Shown one piece after another: positions 10,304 to 20,957 of a DNA stretch of 64,000 nucleotides. The notes under the pieces are model-generated. The model searched no databases. It worked only from the letters and a program-made list of their open reading frames with translations, and was not told where the DNA came from. The stretch is from Adiantum capillus-veneris. Taxonomy: Eukaryota > Streptophyta > Polypodiopsida > Polypodiales > Pteridaceae. The position numbers and the translations under genes are program-made. Each line of letters starts with the position of its first letter. The first letter of the stretch is position 1. The DNA is taken from NCBI GenBank assembly GCA_014529385.2, contig CM043963.1, positions 6,621,001-6,685,000 on the forward strand. The letters run 5' to 3'.

Positions 10304-12865
10304 ATGTCTACCCTAGATTCAAACGCAGCTTACACAAGCTTGGAGATCCCGACGATAGAGGAATATCCTCCCACAATGGATCTTCCAAACTTGCAATTGA
10401 TAAAGACCCATCTTGTTGAGAGAGTTTGGATGATTGGTCATGAGAGTGAAGGACTATATAGATACATTGATGACAATGAGGTCAATCTTTATAGGTGCTC
10501 AGATCCATACCTAGAAGAGATAACAGATTACAAGCTCTTATATGTCTACACATATGGAGTCAATTGTCAATGGAGATCTATAGTTGTCGACAAGTATGGA
10601 CGAGAATACAGAGATGTACAAAGCACAAATCCACAGACTGTACTAGAAAGAGGTGGACATTAGGTCAATGAATGACCACAAATGCCTCCACCAAACACGA
10701 GAACTCCTATAGGAATTCCAAGAAGAGAGCCACCAGGATTCCCTTCAAGAGCCATAACGAGAGAAGGATTGGGAGAGTCTCTGGTTAGACTTGTAGACAA
10801 TTGACGAGTTAGACCATCCCAAGTCCAGAAATGGGTAAACAGAAAATACTCCGGAGATAAAGATCTGAGAGAACACGTAGCAGCTTTTAGAAGAGTGATT
10901 AGAGTAGAGGAAGTTTCAGATTTTGCGACACAGTTTGTGGGATTTGGATTGACTCTAGAAGATGATGCAGCTACATGGTTCGACTCGGTGGAAAAATGGG
11001 ATTTTGAGACCCTAGATGAGTTGTTTGAGGAGTTTATTGAAAAATTCTCGCCAAAAGGCATTGCTCACAACACAGTCTCGCAAATCCATAGATTCAAACA
11101 GAAAGAGGATGAATGAGTACGCAAAGCATCATTACGGCTCAAGAGATATGTTAAGCTCTGTCTGAGAGCGGAATTACCTACGCAAGCACGACTGATGCTG
11201 ATCTTTATCCAGGGAATGAGAGATGAGGGCCTTCAGAAGGATCTGCATATGATAAGGAGGATGACGCTAAATGAGTTGATCAAAGAAGCTCTTTATCTAG
11301 TGGATAATTGTGAGGCATACAAAGAAAAGGACTTAAAGAGTCAAGGAGACGACACATCCTCTCAGCACAGTGTTTCACAGATAAGTGAGTCCAATGCCAA
11401 GCCAATGGCACCTATTGATCAAGAAAAGCTTATCGACGACTTGGTCAAGAGGTTGATTCCTCTTGTAAGGTCTGATTCGAGAGAGCTGAAGTGGTGTGAA
11501 ATTGAGAGAAAATGGACGAACCATATGGGGGAGGAGTGTTATTATAGCATGGAAAATGCTAGGGAGAGGTATGTACAACCTATTCCAGAAGCACCTATTC
11601 CACCTAGATACATTACGGGGAATGCGCCAGGACCAGTAGGAGTTTTAAGGCCACAGCTTGTCTTAGGACAACAACCTCCGCTGCCAGGTTCTAGAATGCT
11701 GGTAGACATGAGATACATGCCAATGATGGAAGCATCAAATAAACCAACGCCAGTACCAACTACAATGTGGTATAGCAACCAAAGTGGGTACTACCCTTCG
11801 GAGCAACAAAATGTGAGAGAAACACATGGAGTGGTAAGGCCGGTACAACCTCCACCTCCTGGGTTTCAGTCGAAAGAAAGAAGGCATGAAATGGACGAAA
11901 TGACATTACAATTCATTGCAAATAACGTCTTATCTAGGTCAAAGCTTGCTTATAGCCAAGAGGAAATGCTAGAAGAATCTCCTCAACCAGAGACAGATTG
12001 TCACAAAAGTCGTGACAACCACTTGGTCAAACAATGTCCTCATACGGAGATCACTGAAGTAAATGCCTATTGTCTTGAGTGTGGCATCACTCACTTGATC
12101 CCCGATTGCCGGAAAAAACCAAACCAAATTAGGAAAATCACAACAAATGTATCAGGGATTGTTGAGCTCCCTAGTAGCTCAGAAAATGAAAATGTTGTAC
12201 CAGTTCAAGTGGTTATGAGAGCACAAGCTCAAAAAAAAGATGATGAGAATCCAAAGACAAAGAACACGGAGAGTGACATGAGTCCAAAGACAGTTGATGG
12301 ACTAAAGACAGACGCACCTAGTCAGAAAACCAAGAGCAAACAAAATAGTTGGAAAGCTAGAAAGACTAGGATGAAAGCACGCAGGGAACGAGAGCAAAAA
12401 TCCCTAGCTGAGAAGCTTACCGAAGCTGAGGAGAAGATAAAACAACATGAGGAAACGGAGGCACCTTCTCTTACACAGATGGTTAAACCTCTAGAAGAAC
12501 CATCCACGGATGAGAAACTGAGAAGTGCTAGTTCAGGAGGATCTGTGTTGGTAGAGAAGGTTAATGAGACATTAGATGCCCTCTTGAAAGCCTATGATGC
12601 GAGGCTCAAAAACAACCAAACCCAAGAACAGAGGTGGATGACATATCCCTATGCGGAATTAGAAAAGCAAAGGTTGGAAATGTGCAGGAAAATGATTCAA
12701 ACAGCCCAATCTTTACTAGAACCACCAGTTGCAAAACCCGAGGATGTGATCCGTGTCATGCCTACACAAGTAATCCCACCAAACCAGGAACTAAAAGAGC
12801 CAGATTCTAGTCATGAACACAGACCAAACCTCAAAGACCCAGCATCAGAACCAAGGATAGTCTAA
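10304..12865 (+). pseudogene. Gag of element A1 (one frame with four in-frame stops)
   Basis: One reading frame runs from the ATG at 10304 to the stop at 12863-12865, broken by TAG at 10661 and TGA at 10673, 10802 and 11114. Gag packages the element RNA. The core 'DDAATWFDSVEKWDFETLDE' near 10960-11020 matches the retrotransposon-gag domain (usually A-x-x-W-F). The longest open part, 11195-12865 (556 codons), has a proline-rich middle, a zinc-binding-like segment near 12050-12110 whose second part is C-x2-C-x3-H-x4-C, and a lysine/glutamate-rich coiled-coil-like stretch near 12360-12460. A2 carries a parallel frame. One base is missing here near 12855 relative to A2, which separates gag from protease. 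Confidence 0.8.
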
Positions 12866-14394
12866 ATAACACAGATAAATCTTCCGAGGGGTTTCACCAA
12901 GCTATACCTGAGGATTGTAAAGAGATAGATGGTCTTGACGAGTTGTGGAAACAAGTCAAAGAGGCCAATGAAGCCAATAACCTAAGAAGGCGAGTAGACA
13001 AGACCGGTGATGAACGAGGAGTGTTTCTACCACTAATAGAGGAATTTGAGACTGGATCTCAAATGAATCTAGACGTGCAATCGTGTTGGGGTGACAAAGG
13101 ATCTGTACAATCTATGGATAGTCAACCCCATTCGCTAAGAACACTACCGTCCTACATGGGAGAGTACGAGACCAGGTCAGATGTGGTTGCAGTCCCATCA
13201 AAGAGACTGTCTCCAAACAAGGCCATTGATTCAAAGGGGCTAGTCGATATTCTATCTACCCCAGTCACCTGTACAATAATGTTAGCCGAGTTGCTCAGAA
13301 TAAGACCAAACATGTGGGCTAATGTGGGTAAATGTCTAGAGAAATTTGGTGTAAAAACCCCAATGACTCAAATCGAGGAAGGCATCAAAGAGCTTGAAAT
13401 GCCTCAACTAAATACTAGGCCAGTGCCATTAAACAAGGTAGGCGAGTATTACAAGGGAGAAGATGGAAACACCACCCTTCCTATGGAATTCAATGGTGTA
13501 AAAACCATGGTAATCCTTGACAGTGGAGCTGGTGTGGCCATTGCAACCACAGAGTTTTGGAAAAAATGGGGAAAACATGCCTTGATATCCACACGAATGA
13601 CCCTGCAGCTTGCAGATGGACACAAGGAAAAGCCCCTAGGAGTGCTAGAAAAAGTACTTGTTACTTCTTGTGGCATTGAATATGAACACACTTTTGCTGT
13701 TGTTGACTTTGGCAAGAAGAACAACTATGACATCATTTTGGGAAGACCATTCATGCGACAATTGAAAATGGTCCAAGATTGGGGTTATGACCATATATAC
13801 CTGAGACATATGGAAACCATAACAAAGATAAATTTGAAGGACCATAGCTATAGGGATGTGACGAGAACACCGATTGAGGAGTTTGATTCCGCCACAGTTG
13901 CAGGATCAGAACTTCCAGCTTGGTTAGGTAAGCCTAAAGAACTGTGGATGTGTAGAGCTTCACAATGTGGTAGCTTGAAACATGAGGAATGTATCCTAGA
14001 GCGGGTTATAGAGGATATGGACTATATCCAAGAACCATTTCCTGAAGAAGAGCTAGAGCCTTTTGGATGGGAACACATCTTGGCTACTCTGGACGTGTGC
14101 GCCGTGGAGGATGCTCCCACAACAAAGTTTTGTGATGAAAATGGCTATGATGTCGTTCCTTATTTTGCACTGAGTGTAATCCAGGAAAACGAAGCGAACC
14201 AGACATCAACAAGCTCTCGAAATAAGGAGCACACAAAGAAATGTGGAGAATCAAAAGATGAAGAAGACGACGAGTTCTATGACTCTGTAGAACACTTCAA
14301 GCTTCAAGAAGATCAACGACCCGGGAATCAATGTCATCGCTACATGAATAAAGTGCATCAAAAGTGGATTCCAAAGTCCTCGGTGAAGACATAG
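12866..14394 (+). CDS. Retropepsin-like aspartic protease region of A1
   Basis: An open frame of 483 codons starting at 12943, in register with upstream sequence that A2 fuses to gag. Retropepsins cleave the gag polyprotein. The catalytic motif 'MVILDSGAGVAIAT' lies at about 13507-13548, the flap-side region 'LQLADGHKEKPLG' near 13610, and the closing motif 'DIILGRPFMRQL' near 13729-13764, all in family order. Downstream comes an acidic segment (ESKDEEDDEFYDSVE, about 14248-14292) and the first W-I-P-K motif at the end of the frame. No RT follows. The frame seems intact apart from its separation from gag by a 1-bp deletion. Confidence 0.85.
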
Positions 14395-15238
14395 CACCAC
14401 AAGCATCCTCATACATGGCTCCTAATAAGGATGCAAAGACTCAGCTAGGAGGAATACGACCAGAGCAACGAGCTAACAATGCTCTAATGAATGGGCTAGA
14501 AAAGTCCTTCAAGAAACTACCACCCACGAGCAAACAGACAGTAACTTTCCACTACCAGCCAAAAAATCAAGGGAAAGTACAAGAAGTCAACCTTGCTGAG
14601 GATTGTAGCGATAGTGATGAATCTTACGACATCCCCTATCATCAACTCAGACCATCGCTATCACCAACCCCTTCAGCAACAACCATGACAGGTCAAAAGA
14701 ACAGGACAACAAGTCAAAGCCAAAAAGCTCGAAAAATCTGGATACCAAAAAGCAAGATCGGCCAAAAACAGATATGGATCAAGAAGCAAAGATCTCTAAT
14801 GACAAATCACACGATCCAACACCAAAAGAAAAACAAGGAAAGAGTGCACGAACAGGTAAGAATATCACAAAATTGCAAGCTTTCACAACTCAGGTTTGGG
14901 CTCCAAAGAAGTTGATTCAAGCACAAAAAAGTCACGAATTCATTTGGATTCCAAAACAACCACAGTATCAACTTTCAAAGCCTAAATCCCATCCCCAACC
15001 AAGCGTACAAGGGCTGAAGCAAAGACCACTGTTGACTCACACAACAAAAAGGTGGATCCCAAAGAAGTCTCTTCAGACACAAACGAAGCACGGGCAAGTA
15101 TGGGTTCCCAAACGAGCGTCAGCAACAAAACAGCCAACAATCGCAAAGAAATGGGTCCCAAAGAAGAACAACAAAACTGCTGTTAGTGCATCATCGCTTG
15201 AATTCTTACAATTCTTCCTACGATTACAGTACAGTTAG
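14364..15238 (+). pseudogene. W-[IV]-P-K repeat region of A1
   Basis: A2 encodes this region as one 283-codon frame. In A1 it is split between two frames (14364-14915 and 14774-15238) by an indel. It is rich in K, Q, S and T and repeats short motifs: IWIPK, IWIKK, VWAPK, IWIPK, RWIPK, VWVPK, KWVPK, spaced by about 10-45 residues. It directly follows the protease, where pol would start in an autonomous element. I do not recognise a known domain. W-V-P-K phrases occur in linkers of some plant retrotransposon polyproteins, so a structural gag-like role is possible, but I infer no function. Confidence 0.6.
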
Positions 15239-16890
15239 AAGATAGCAAGTTGCTTCAATCAAGAAACGATACAAGAGCTTCAAAGACCATTACATTGCTT
15301 AGAATAGGAAGCCTCGCCAACAAATGCCAATAAGCAAATCGCTTATACCCACATCTTGCACAACATAAATATTTTCCATGCATTGACTGTGTATGCATAA
15401 TAGGGCTACATTACAAGGCCTGCATAGGCACAACTTTTAATTGCCCAAGCACAACACATACCCTTTGCGATACCCTGTCGTAAAGGATGACTCCAAATAG
15501 GAAGGGGGGAGGCATTCTGAATGCGGACCTAACATTATGACTATTAGAGGGCAATGTTTTGTGAGATGCATTGAATTTTTGCTTTTTATTGTGATAATTT
15601 TTTGACAAAATTTAGAGTATATGCCCTCATAGTAGTGTTACAGAGGAGTATGGGGACAAAATCCATATATGAGCCCCTAGGGACAAGTGTATAGTGTACA
15701 TAGCATTTAGATTTCTATTTGAATGATTTTTCTTTTGTTGAGTTGTTTTAAGATTTTCTTTGTTTATTATTAAGAAAAAATAAAAAAATCCATAATCCAC
15801 ATGAAGAAAAGACTGACGAGAGGCCCGAGCACTACAAAGAGAAGAAGGTACAGGAAAACGATGAAACTTCACGAAGTATGTCTCAGCAGCCACTACAACA
15901 GCCGAAGAACTTGTCACAAAGCAGTGTCAACATGCAATCGACAAGTCATACAAGTCAGAGTCGAGTCGCTAAGCCACAAAATGAGTGAGGTGTTAGTCCC
16001 AAAGCTTCAAGTAATATTCTCTGTGGTCTAAGCGTCTTAGCTATTCTAGGTACTGATCAAGCTAGAAGAGTTGAGAATATTTACGTTGTGTCGCTCATGC
16101 TGGTATAGGTGAGCAAAAGAATCGAAGTCTAAATACTTAAGTCTGGTGAAGTGAAGGAGAAGGTCCAAAAGACACTCACGTACTGAGCACAGTGAGATAT
16201 GAGTGGAGAAACATCTACATCGAAAACCCTTCTTGGAAAGGTGGAAGCTATTGAGACATCTTTTGATGTCACATGTGCTACATTTATTCCTCGAAACAGC
16301 CATCATCTCCTTCTTTCACATTGCATGCTTTTGCTGACAAATTTCTCATATGCATATAGAGTGTCCCATAATTGGCACTTGCATCAAGAACTCTTTCAGT
16401 ATTTCACCCAAGCAGTCACCTTCATGAACATGTACTTCACGTTCAACTGCTCAACTCCAATAAGAGCGTATACCAAAGGCATTTTTTTCCCACCGGGTTT
16501 TTCCCTTTGGTCATCCAGGTTTTAGACCCTAATCTAAAGACACATATCACAATCCTCTTGTACATATTCCTTATACATCAACAATAAGGAAATGCTACTC
16601 AAATCAATTGACAAATGAATTGGAGCACCAATTTCAGATCATAGCATACTTCTCCTCAATGGCGAGTCGAAGAATGGCCTACAATGACAAAGCTGCAAAC
16701 AACACTAACACCATGATTGCATAGGAACAAACAAGTCCCCAATGAAGAAGCGCAGACATAAAAGTAATCAGAGGATCTCAAAAGATGAATGGTTACGACG
16801 ATAGATGTCCGCTCTAATGGATCATAGTTCTTGTTATGGTTCAACAAAGATACAAGCAGTGCAACAGATGAAGCCAAAACGACATCAAAA
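15239..16890 (+). other. Conserved 3' non-coding region of the A family
   Basis: About 1.65 kb with no long coding frame, yet readily alignable by eye with A2 (21581-23100, opposite strand). A second purine tract, AGGAAGGGGGGAGG, lies at 15499-15512 and is also in A2; it could serve as an internal plus-strand primer. Around 15800-16030 one frame gives a glutamine/serine-rich string (for example 'SQQPLQQPKNLSQSS'), which may be a remnant of coding DNA. A 76-codon frame at 15801-16031 is retained in both copies in another phase. Neither is identified. Confidence 0.5.
16721..16762 (+). repeat. Segment duplicated beside the helicase fragment
   Basis: The stretch 'aggaacaaacaagtccccaa' and the bases after it (to GAAGAAGCG) recur, slightly changed, at 16927-16955. 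In A2 the matching sequence occurs once, at about 21571-21612, directly joined to the helicase sequence. The A1 duplication therefore arose after the A2-like arrangement. Confidence 0.6.
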
Positions 16891-16924
16891 TGTTGACCGC
16901 TGGGTCAACAACACAACATAACTC
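16891..16924 (+). repeat. Internal 34-bp copy of the LTR tip
   Basis: The bases from TGTTGACCGC to ACATAACTC match the first 34 bases of the A-family LTR exactly as in the 3' LTR, but lie 310 bp upstream of it inside the element. A2 lacks this insertion at the matching place. It joins the duplicated segment and the helicase remnant, so it marks a recombination or strand-transfer junction. Confidence 0.85.
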
Positions 16925-16954
16925 GGGAACAAAGAAGTCCCCAATGAAGAAGCG

Positions 16955-17188
16955 TAGACCTATAATGACAGAAATTGATGCTGCAGCTAGGAGCGTGGAG
17001 GTGAAAGAAATAAATTCCGTCATCAATTATGATTTTCCTGAATCATGTGAAGACTATGTACATCGAATTGGACAAATAAGACAAGCTATTGCAAAGGCTA
17101 TAATCTATACTTTCTTTCCAACAACAAAGCGACAACAAAGACCACATCGCCATCAACAATAAGGTCATGTCGGGGACAACATGAACGC
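16955..17188 (+). pseudogene. Captured DEAD-box RNA helicase fragment (A1 copy, motifs V-VI only)
   Basis: The frame reads 'RPIMTEIDAAARSVEVKEIN', then 'VINYDFPESCEDYVHRIGQI'. This is the C-terminal RecA-like domain of p68/DBP2-type DEAD-box helicases, with degraded motif V (T-D-x-A-A-R-G) and motif VI (H-R-I-G-R-T-G-R). Arg and Gly residues of both motifs are changed, so it cannot be a working helicase. A stop follows at about 17160, and the tail runs into the polypurine tract. The rest of the helicase seen in A2 is missing here, replaced by the LTR-tip junction. Confidence 0.85.
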
Positions 17189-17200
17189 GGAAGGGGGGAA
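17189..17200 (+). promoter_or_regulatory. Polypurine tract of A1
   Basis: GGAAGGGGGGAA abuts the 3' LTR. It is the expected RNase H-resistant primer for plus-strand DNA synthesis. In A2 the same bases are part of the helicase-derived frame (codons for R-G-R-G-E). Confidence 0.85.
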
Positions 17201-18169
17201 TGTTGACCGCTGGGTCAACAACACAGCATAACTCAAGTTTCGTACCAAAGTCTTATCTTTTGCGAGTTATGAAATGCTGCGGATTATGGCTATAAACGTC
17301 ATTTGTAATGAGTAGCTATTCTAGTTTCAGAATCCGGGGTGCAATGGCACTTCCAGATTGTAAATACAAAGCCATTTGACCCTTTCAACCCCATTTTTGG
17401 TTAAACCTAAGGTAGCCTTAGTATATAAGGTACCTAGGTCATTTTGTAAAAAGACTTTTTTCATAATCAAACTTTAGCGCTGCCGTCTAATGTGTGTGAG
17501 AGAGAAAGAGAGTGAGTGTGAACTTCATCCTCTTGCTACGCCCTGCTCGCTCAACGCATTGGAGATCCGACTGCACCATTGTTGTAGGCTCGAGGAGAGC
17601 TACGCGACGACGCCAAGCATTCCATGCGAGATGAAGCGCACACGCCGACGCATCTACGAGCTATTTGTGGCCGTAAGTGTATCAAACGATGTCTGTTTTC
17701 TGCGTGCTAGTAGTCTATAGAATCATGGCGACATAAGCTACGCAAAGGTACTCATAAATTTCAGTTTTGGGAACTTTAAAATTTCAGCTCTGTCATCCTA
17801 CGCGTTTTCGGAAGATGGGTTTAGAGTGTGGATTTTGAGTGTAGAAGCTTAGGGACAGGTGTATCCTAGTGAGGGGATGGTGTTCCTTCAGTTTCGTATG
17901 ATTCTGGCATGATTAGGTGAGTTACCTTTTGTATGTGTGTATGTGGCTAGGTGGTGTAGTTGAGAGCAGTGAGGTTCTTGATTGTGGTTTTGTTGGCCTT
18001 TCTGAGTGTTGTATGTGTAGGATGGTCTCAGCCTGACAAGCTAAAGAGATTTACTCCATGTGCCTATCGTGACATCTGTGTCCTCGATTGACATTATGTT
18101 GATCTAGGTAGTGTTTGCATGCACTTCATGGGTAGTGTTTGCATGCACTTCATGGCTTCCCATCCAACA
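17201..18169 (+). repeat. 3' LTR of element A1
   Basis: A 969-bp repeat from TGTTGACCGC to CATCCAACA. It differs from the 5' LTR by scattered substitutions and by a 24-bp tandem duplication near its end (18108-18131 and 18132-18155), so the element is not brand new but still young compared with its neighbours. The TATA box and splice-donor motif are retained. Confidence 0.93.
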
Positions 18170-18260
18170 GTGCGATAATTCACATACTTGGGGAGGGAAG
18201 CTACTTTGAGATGTTTTTCAAATTAACCGTAAGGAAAATTCTTCTAACAGTCAAGAAATC
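18170..18260 (+). pseudogene. Right target duplication and probable continuation of the split LINE RT
   Basis: GTGCG at 18170-18174 is the second target duplication. The next codons read 'IIHILGEGSYFEMFF' and 'ILLT', which loosely fits the LINE RT segment after the 'MGFGPRMG' motif present at the left flank (before 7018). The match is weak, but the position is what nesting predicts. Confidence 0.4.
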
Positions 18261-18599
18261 CCCATTAATTTGAGAGATTTCTTCAACATGCTTCATGTCA
18301 ATAATCTGAAGCACCTGAATACTTCAAAGCGATCCATGTCCTAGTCGGCTATTGTGGAAATGTGTTGTCGTGAAGATGCATGTGCTCTTCAATGTGATAT
18401 GGAAGAGGACAACAAGTCTTGAACATTGAGGTATGGTAAATATCCTTGGTTTGTGGTTTAAATAAATATCCATTCTTGGGCCACCACTAGGCTCTCCACT
18501 CAAAATTAGACTCACACAAATAGGCATCAAGAAATTTTCCACCTTTCAATTTCTATGTTAATTAGCATTCTTTCAGTACCATTGAGATGAAATTGTTGG
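18261..18599. other. Unassigned sequence
   Basis: No gene or repeat family is recognised between the LINE pieces. Confidence 0.4.
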
Positions 18600-19411
18600 T
18601 TTGTTTCTTTCTAGGTCTTGTTGGTATTGTCCCAAAAATTGGGCTAGTTGTTGTAGTCCTTTATTATTAACCCTTTTAGAAATTTCTCTCCAAAATGGGC
18701 TTAATGATCTACGTCCTACTTTAGAGAGCCAAGGGGACCAATTTGTTATGGAGTCACTGAAAGTACCTAGTTATCTCTCCCAAATTGAGTGTCTCCATTT
18801 CTCTTGTACACTTAAAGACCAACTTGCCTGTTGCACCACCTATTAATCTTACGGTGGACCACCAAGGGGCTAGCAATTTGTTGTGTATATCTTACTCTCT
18901 CCATTGACCACCTTGAGAGAAGAGCTTTGCCTTGTCCATCATATCCTTTGTCATTACCGCCCATGGATGGTCTTGCTTTGCGATTGAAACCAAAATTTTG
19001 GCACATTGGGACTCAGTATGAATTAAAGGGTTAAGGATCTCGATGCCACCTTGCTCCACTAGTCTAGCAATAGAATCCCATTTGGCCCACTATCAGGGCA
19101 CCAATTCCTTGGTGTTATTTCACCCACAAAGATCTTTTCACTAGTTTCAAAAATTATTTGGAGTTATATTTTGCAATCTTAAGGAGTAGACGAATGAAGG
19201 CTATGTATTTGAAGCAGAGCCATTTTTTGAGAGTGAAATTAATCTTGATTTCTCAATATTGCACTTTGATCCTGAGGCTAAGGAAAATGTTTGCACAATC
19301 TCCAGAGCCTTCTTGATTATCTGAGGGCTAGCTTTCAATAAGAGAAGGGAGTCATCCTTGAAGAGATTTTCTAGGATTTGTTGGCCACTATCTAGCAAGG
19401 CCAATCCTTCT
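18600..19411 (-). pseudogene. LINE RT and downstream fragment, minus strand
   Basis: On the minus strand, 'LFKDDSLLLLKASPQ' (about 19310-19354) is the F-x-D-D catalytic motif of an L1-type RT, with A replaced by K. 'SLASGSKCNIEKSRLISLS' (about 19222-19278) follows, as in plant LINEs. Farther on, fragments such as 'EQGGI', 'ILNPL' and 'PWAVMTKDM' (about 18920-19060) resemble the post-RT region. Several stops and frameshifts are present. This may be a second LINE copy rather than part of the + strand LINE. Confidence 0.7.
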
Positions 19412-19990
19412 TCTTGCAAAGGCTTCATCAAACTCATCCAAAATTGGATATGTACCTACATTGCGGATTGTTACCATGTTGATTGGTTGCATATCTTGAA
19501 TGAACCATAGGGTACCATTCTTCTTTGAACAATGAACCACCAATTGGAGTATAGCGTGCATTATGGTTCTAGAATACCCATCTGTATTTTCTCATTGAGA
19601 AAATCAATAATCTTTGGCAAGTGAGATTTAGGTACTCGGATAGGACATAAACTCCATGGCATGTGAGGGACAATAAATACAACCATGGGAGAAACAACAT
19701 TTGGATCTGCACACCCAATCTCACCTGGCTCAAAAGCAAAGACTTTACCATGATTCCCAAGAATCTCTTGAAAGCATTTGAGCTCATCTTCAATAAGGAA
19801 ATCCTCCTCCCCAATCTTCAACTACTTCAATGTCTCTTCAGTGAACTTATGCCCAATGTTCTTTGGATCTCTTTGCATAGGTTTCTGAGGAGCTTTCTCC
19901 ATCACTCCATCACTTGCTTCTTATCTTTTGATGCTTCTTCCATAACCACTTCAGGAGCAGGCCCCTCATCTTGCTTATTGCTAGACTTGG
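19412..19990 (-). pseudogene. Ty3/gypsy reverse transcriptase N-terminal fragment, minus strand
   Basis: An 86-codon frame at 19561-19821 contains 'VFAFEPGEIGCADPNVVSPM', 'HMPWSLCPIRVP' and 'LNEKIQMGILEP', the linker and first RT block of a gypsy element. Below it, out of frame, come 'YSNWWFIVQ' and 'NQSTW'-type remnants of the next RT blocks, ending abruptly at the LINE junction near 19411. It abuts the 3' end of element A2, so A2 probably inserted into this gypsy copy. Confidence 0.8.
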
Positions 19991-20945
19991 TGTTGGACGG
20001 GAAGCGACTCACACACCCATGAAGTGCATGCAAACACTACCTAGATCAACATAATGTTAATCGAGGACACAAATGACACGATAGGCACGTGGAGGAAATC
20101 TCTTAAGCTTGTCAGGCTGAGACCATCCTACACATACAACACTCAGGAAGTCCAACTAAACCACAATCAAGAACCTCACTGCTCTCAAATACACCACCTA
20201 GCCACATACACACATACGGAAGGTAACTCACCTAATCATGCCAGATTCATACGAAACGTAAGGAACACCATCCTCTCACTAGGATACACATGTCCCTAAG
20301 CTTCTACACTCATAACCCTCACTCTAAACCCATCTGCGGAAAACGCGTAGGATGACAGAGCCGAATTTCGAAAGTGCCCGAAACTGAAATTTATGAGTAC
20401 CTATGCGTAGCTTATGTCGCCACGATTCTATAGACTACTAGCACGCAGAAAACATACATCGTTTGATACACTAACGGCCACAAATAGCTCGTAGATGCGT
20501 CGACGTGGGCGCTTCATCTCGCGTGGAATGCTTGGTGCTGTTGCGTAGCTCTCCTCGAGCCTACAACAATGGTGCAGTCGGATCTCCAATGTGTTGAGCG
20601 AGCCGGGCGTAGTGAGAGGATGAAGCTCACACTCACTCTCTTTCTCTCTCACACACTGTAGACGGCAGCGCTAAAGTTTGATTATGATAAAAGTCTTTTT
20701 ACAAAATGACCTAGGTACCTTATATACTAAGGCTACCTTATGTTTAACCAAAAATGGGGTCAAAAGGAAAATGGCTTTGTATTTACAATCTGGAAGTGCC
20801 ATTGCACCCCGGATTTTGAAACTAGAATAACTACTCATTACAAATGACGTTTATAGCCATAATCCACAGCATTTCATAACTCGCAAAAGACAAGACTTTG
20901 GTACGAAACTTGAGTTATGTTGTGTTGTTGACCCAGCGGTCAATA
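19991..20945 (-). repeat. 3' LTR of element A2
   Basis: Read on the minus strand this matches the A1 LTRs along its length. Its first bases are TATTGACC rather than TGTTGACC, a G-to-A change at the LTR tip. The other end reads GTCCAACA. The change would alter the integrase-recognised terminus and break the tip palindrome at one position. Confidence 0.9.
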
Positions 20946-20957
20946 TTCCCCCCTTCC
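20946..20957 (-). promoter_or_regulatory. Polypurine tract of A2
   Basis: On the minus strand GGAAGGGGGGAA directly precedes the LTR, as in A1. Here it lies inside the open helicase-derived frame. Confidence 0.8.

Larger units (their letters stand above)
7023..18169 (+). mobile_element. Element A1: complete non-autonomous gag-protease LTR retrotransposon
   Basis: An 11,147-bp element bounded by two near-identical LTRs (TG...CA) with a perfect GTGCG target duplication. In order it has the 5' LTR, a tRNA-Asp-type primer-binding site, a 2.3-kb leader with palindromic repeats, gag, retropepsin, a W-[IV]-P-K repeat region, about 1.65 kb of conserved non-coding DNA, a truncated DEAD-box helicase fragment, a polypurine tract and the 3' LTR. 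I see no reverse transcriptase, RNase H or integrase motif in any frame, so mobility must have relied on an autonomous partner. The Asp primer site resembles Athila/Tat-lineage gypsy elements, which is my best guess for its origin. It sits inside a LINE RT sequence. Confidence 0.92.

Noticed and set aside
15801-16031. 76-codon frame present in both A1 and A2 as a real gene
   Set aside because: Its retention can be explained by overall similarity of the two copies. It has no motif, and another phase looks more protein-like, so I left it as non-coding.
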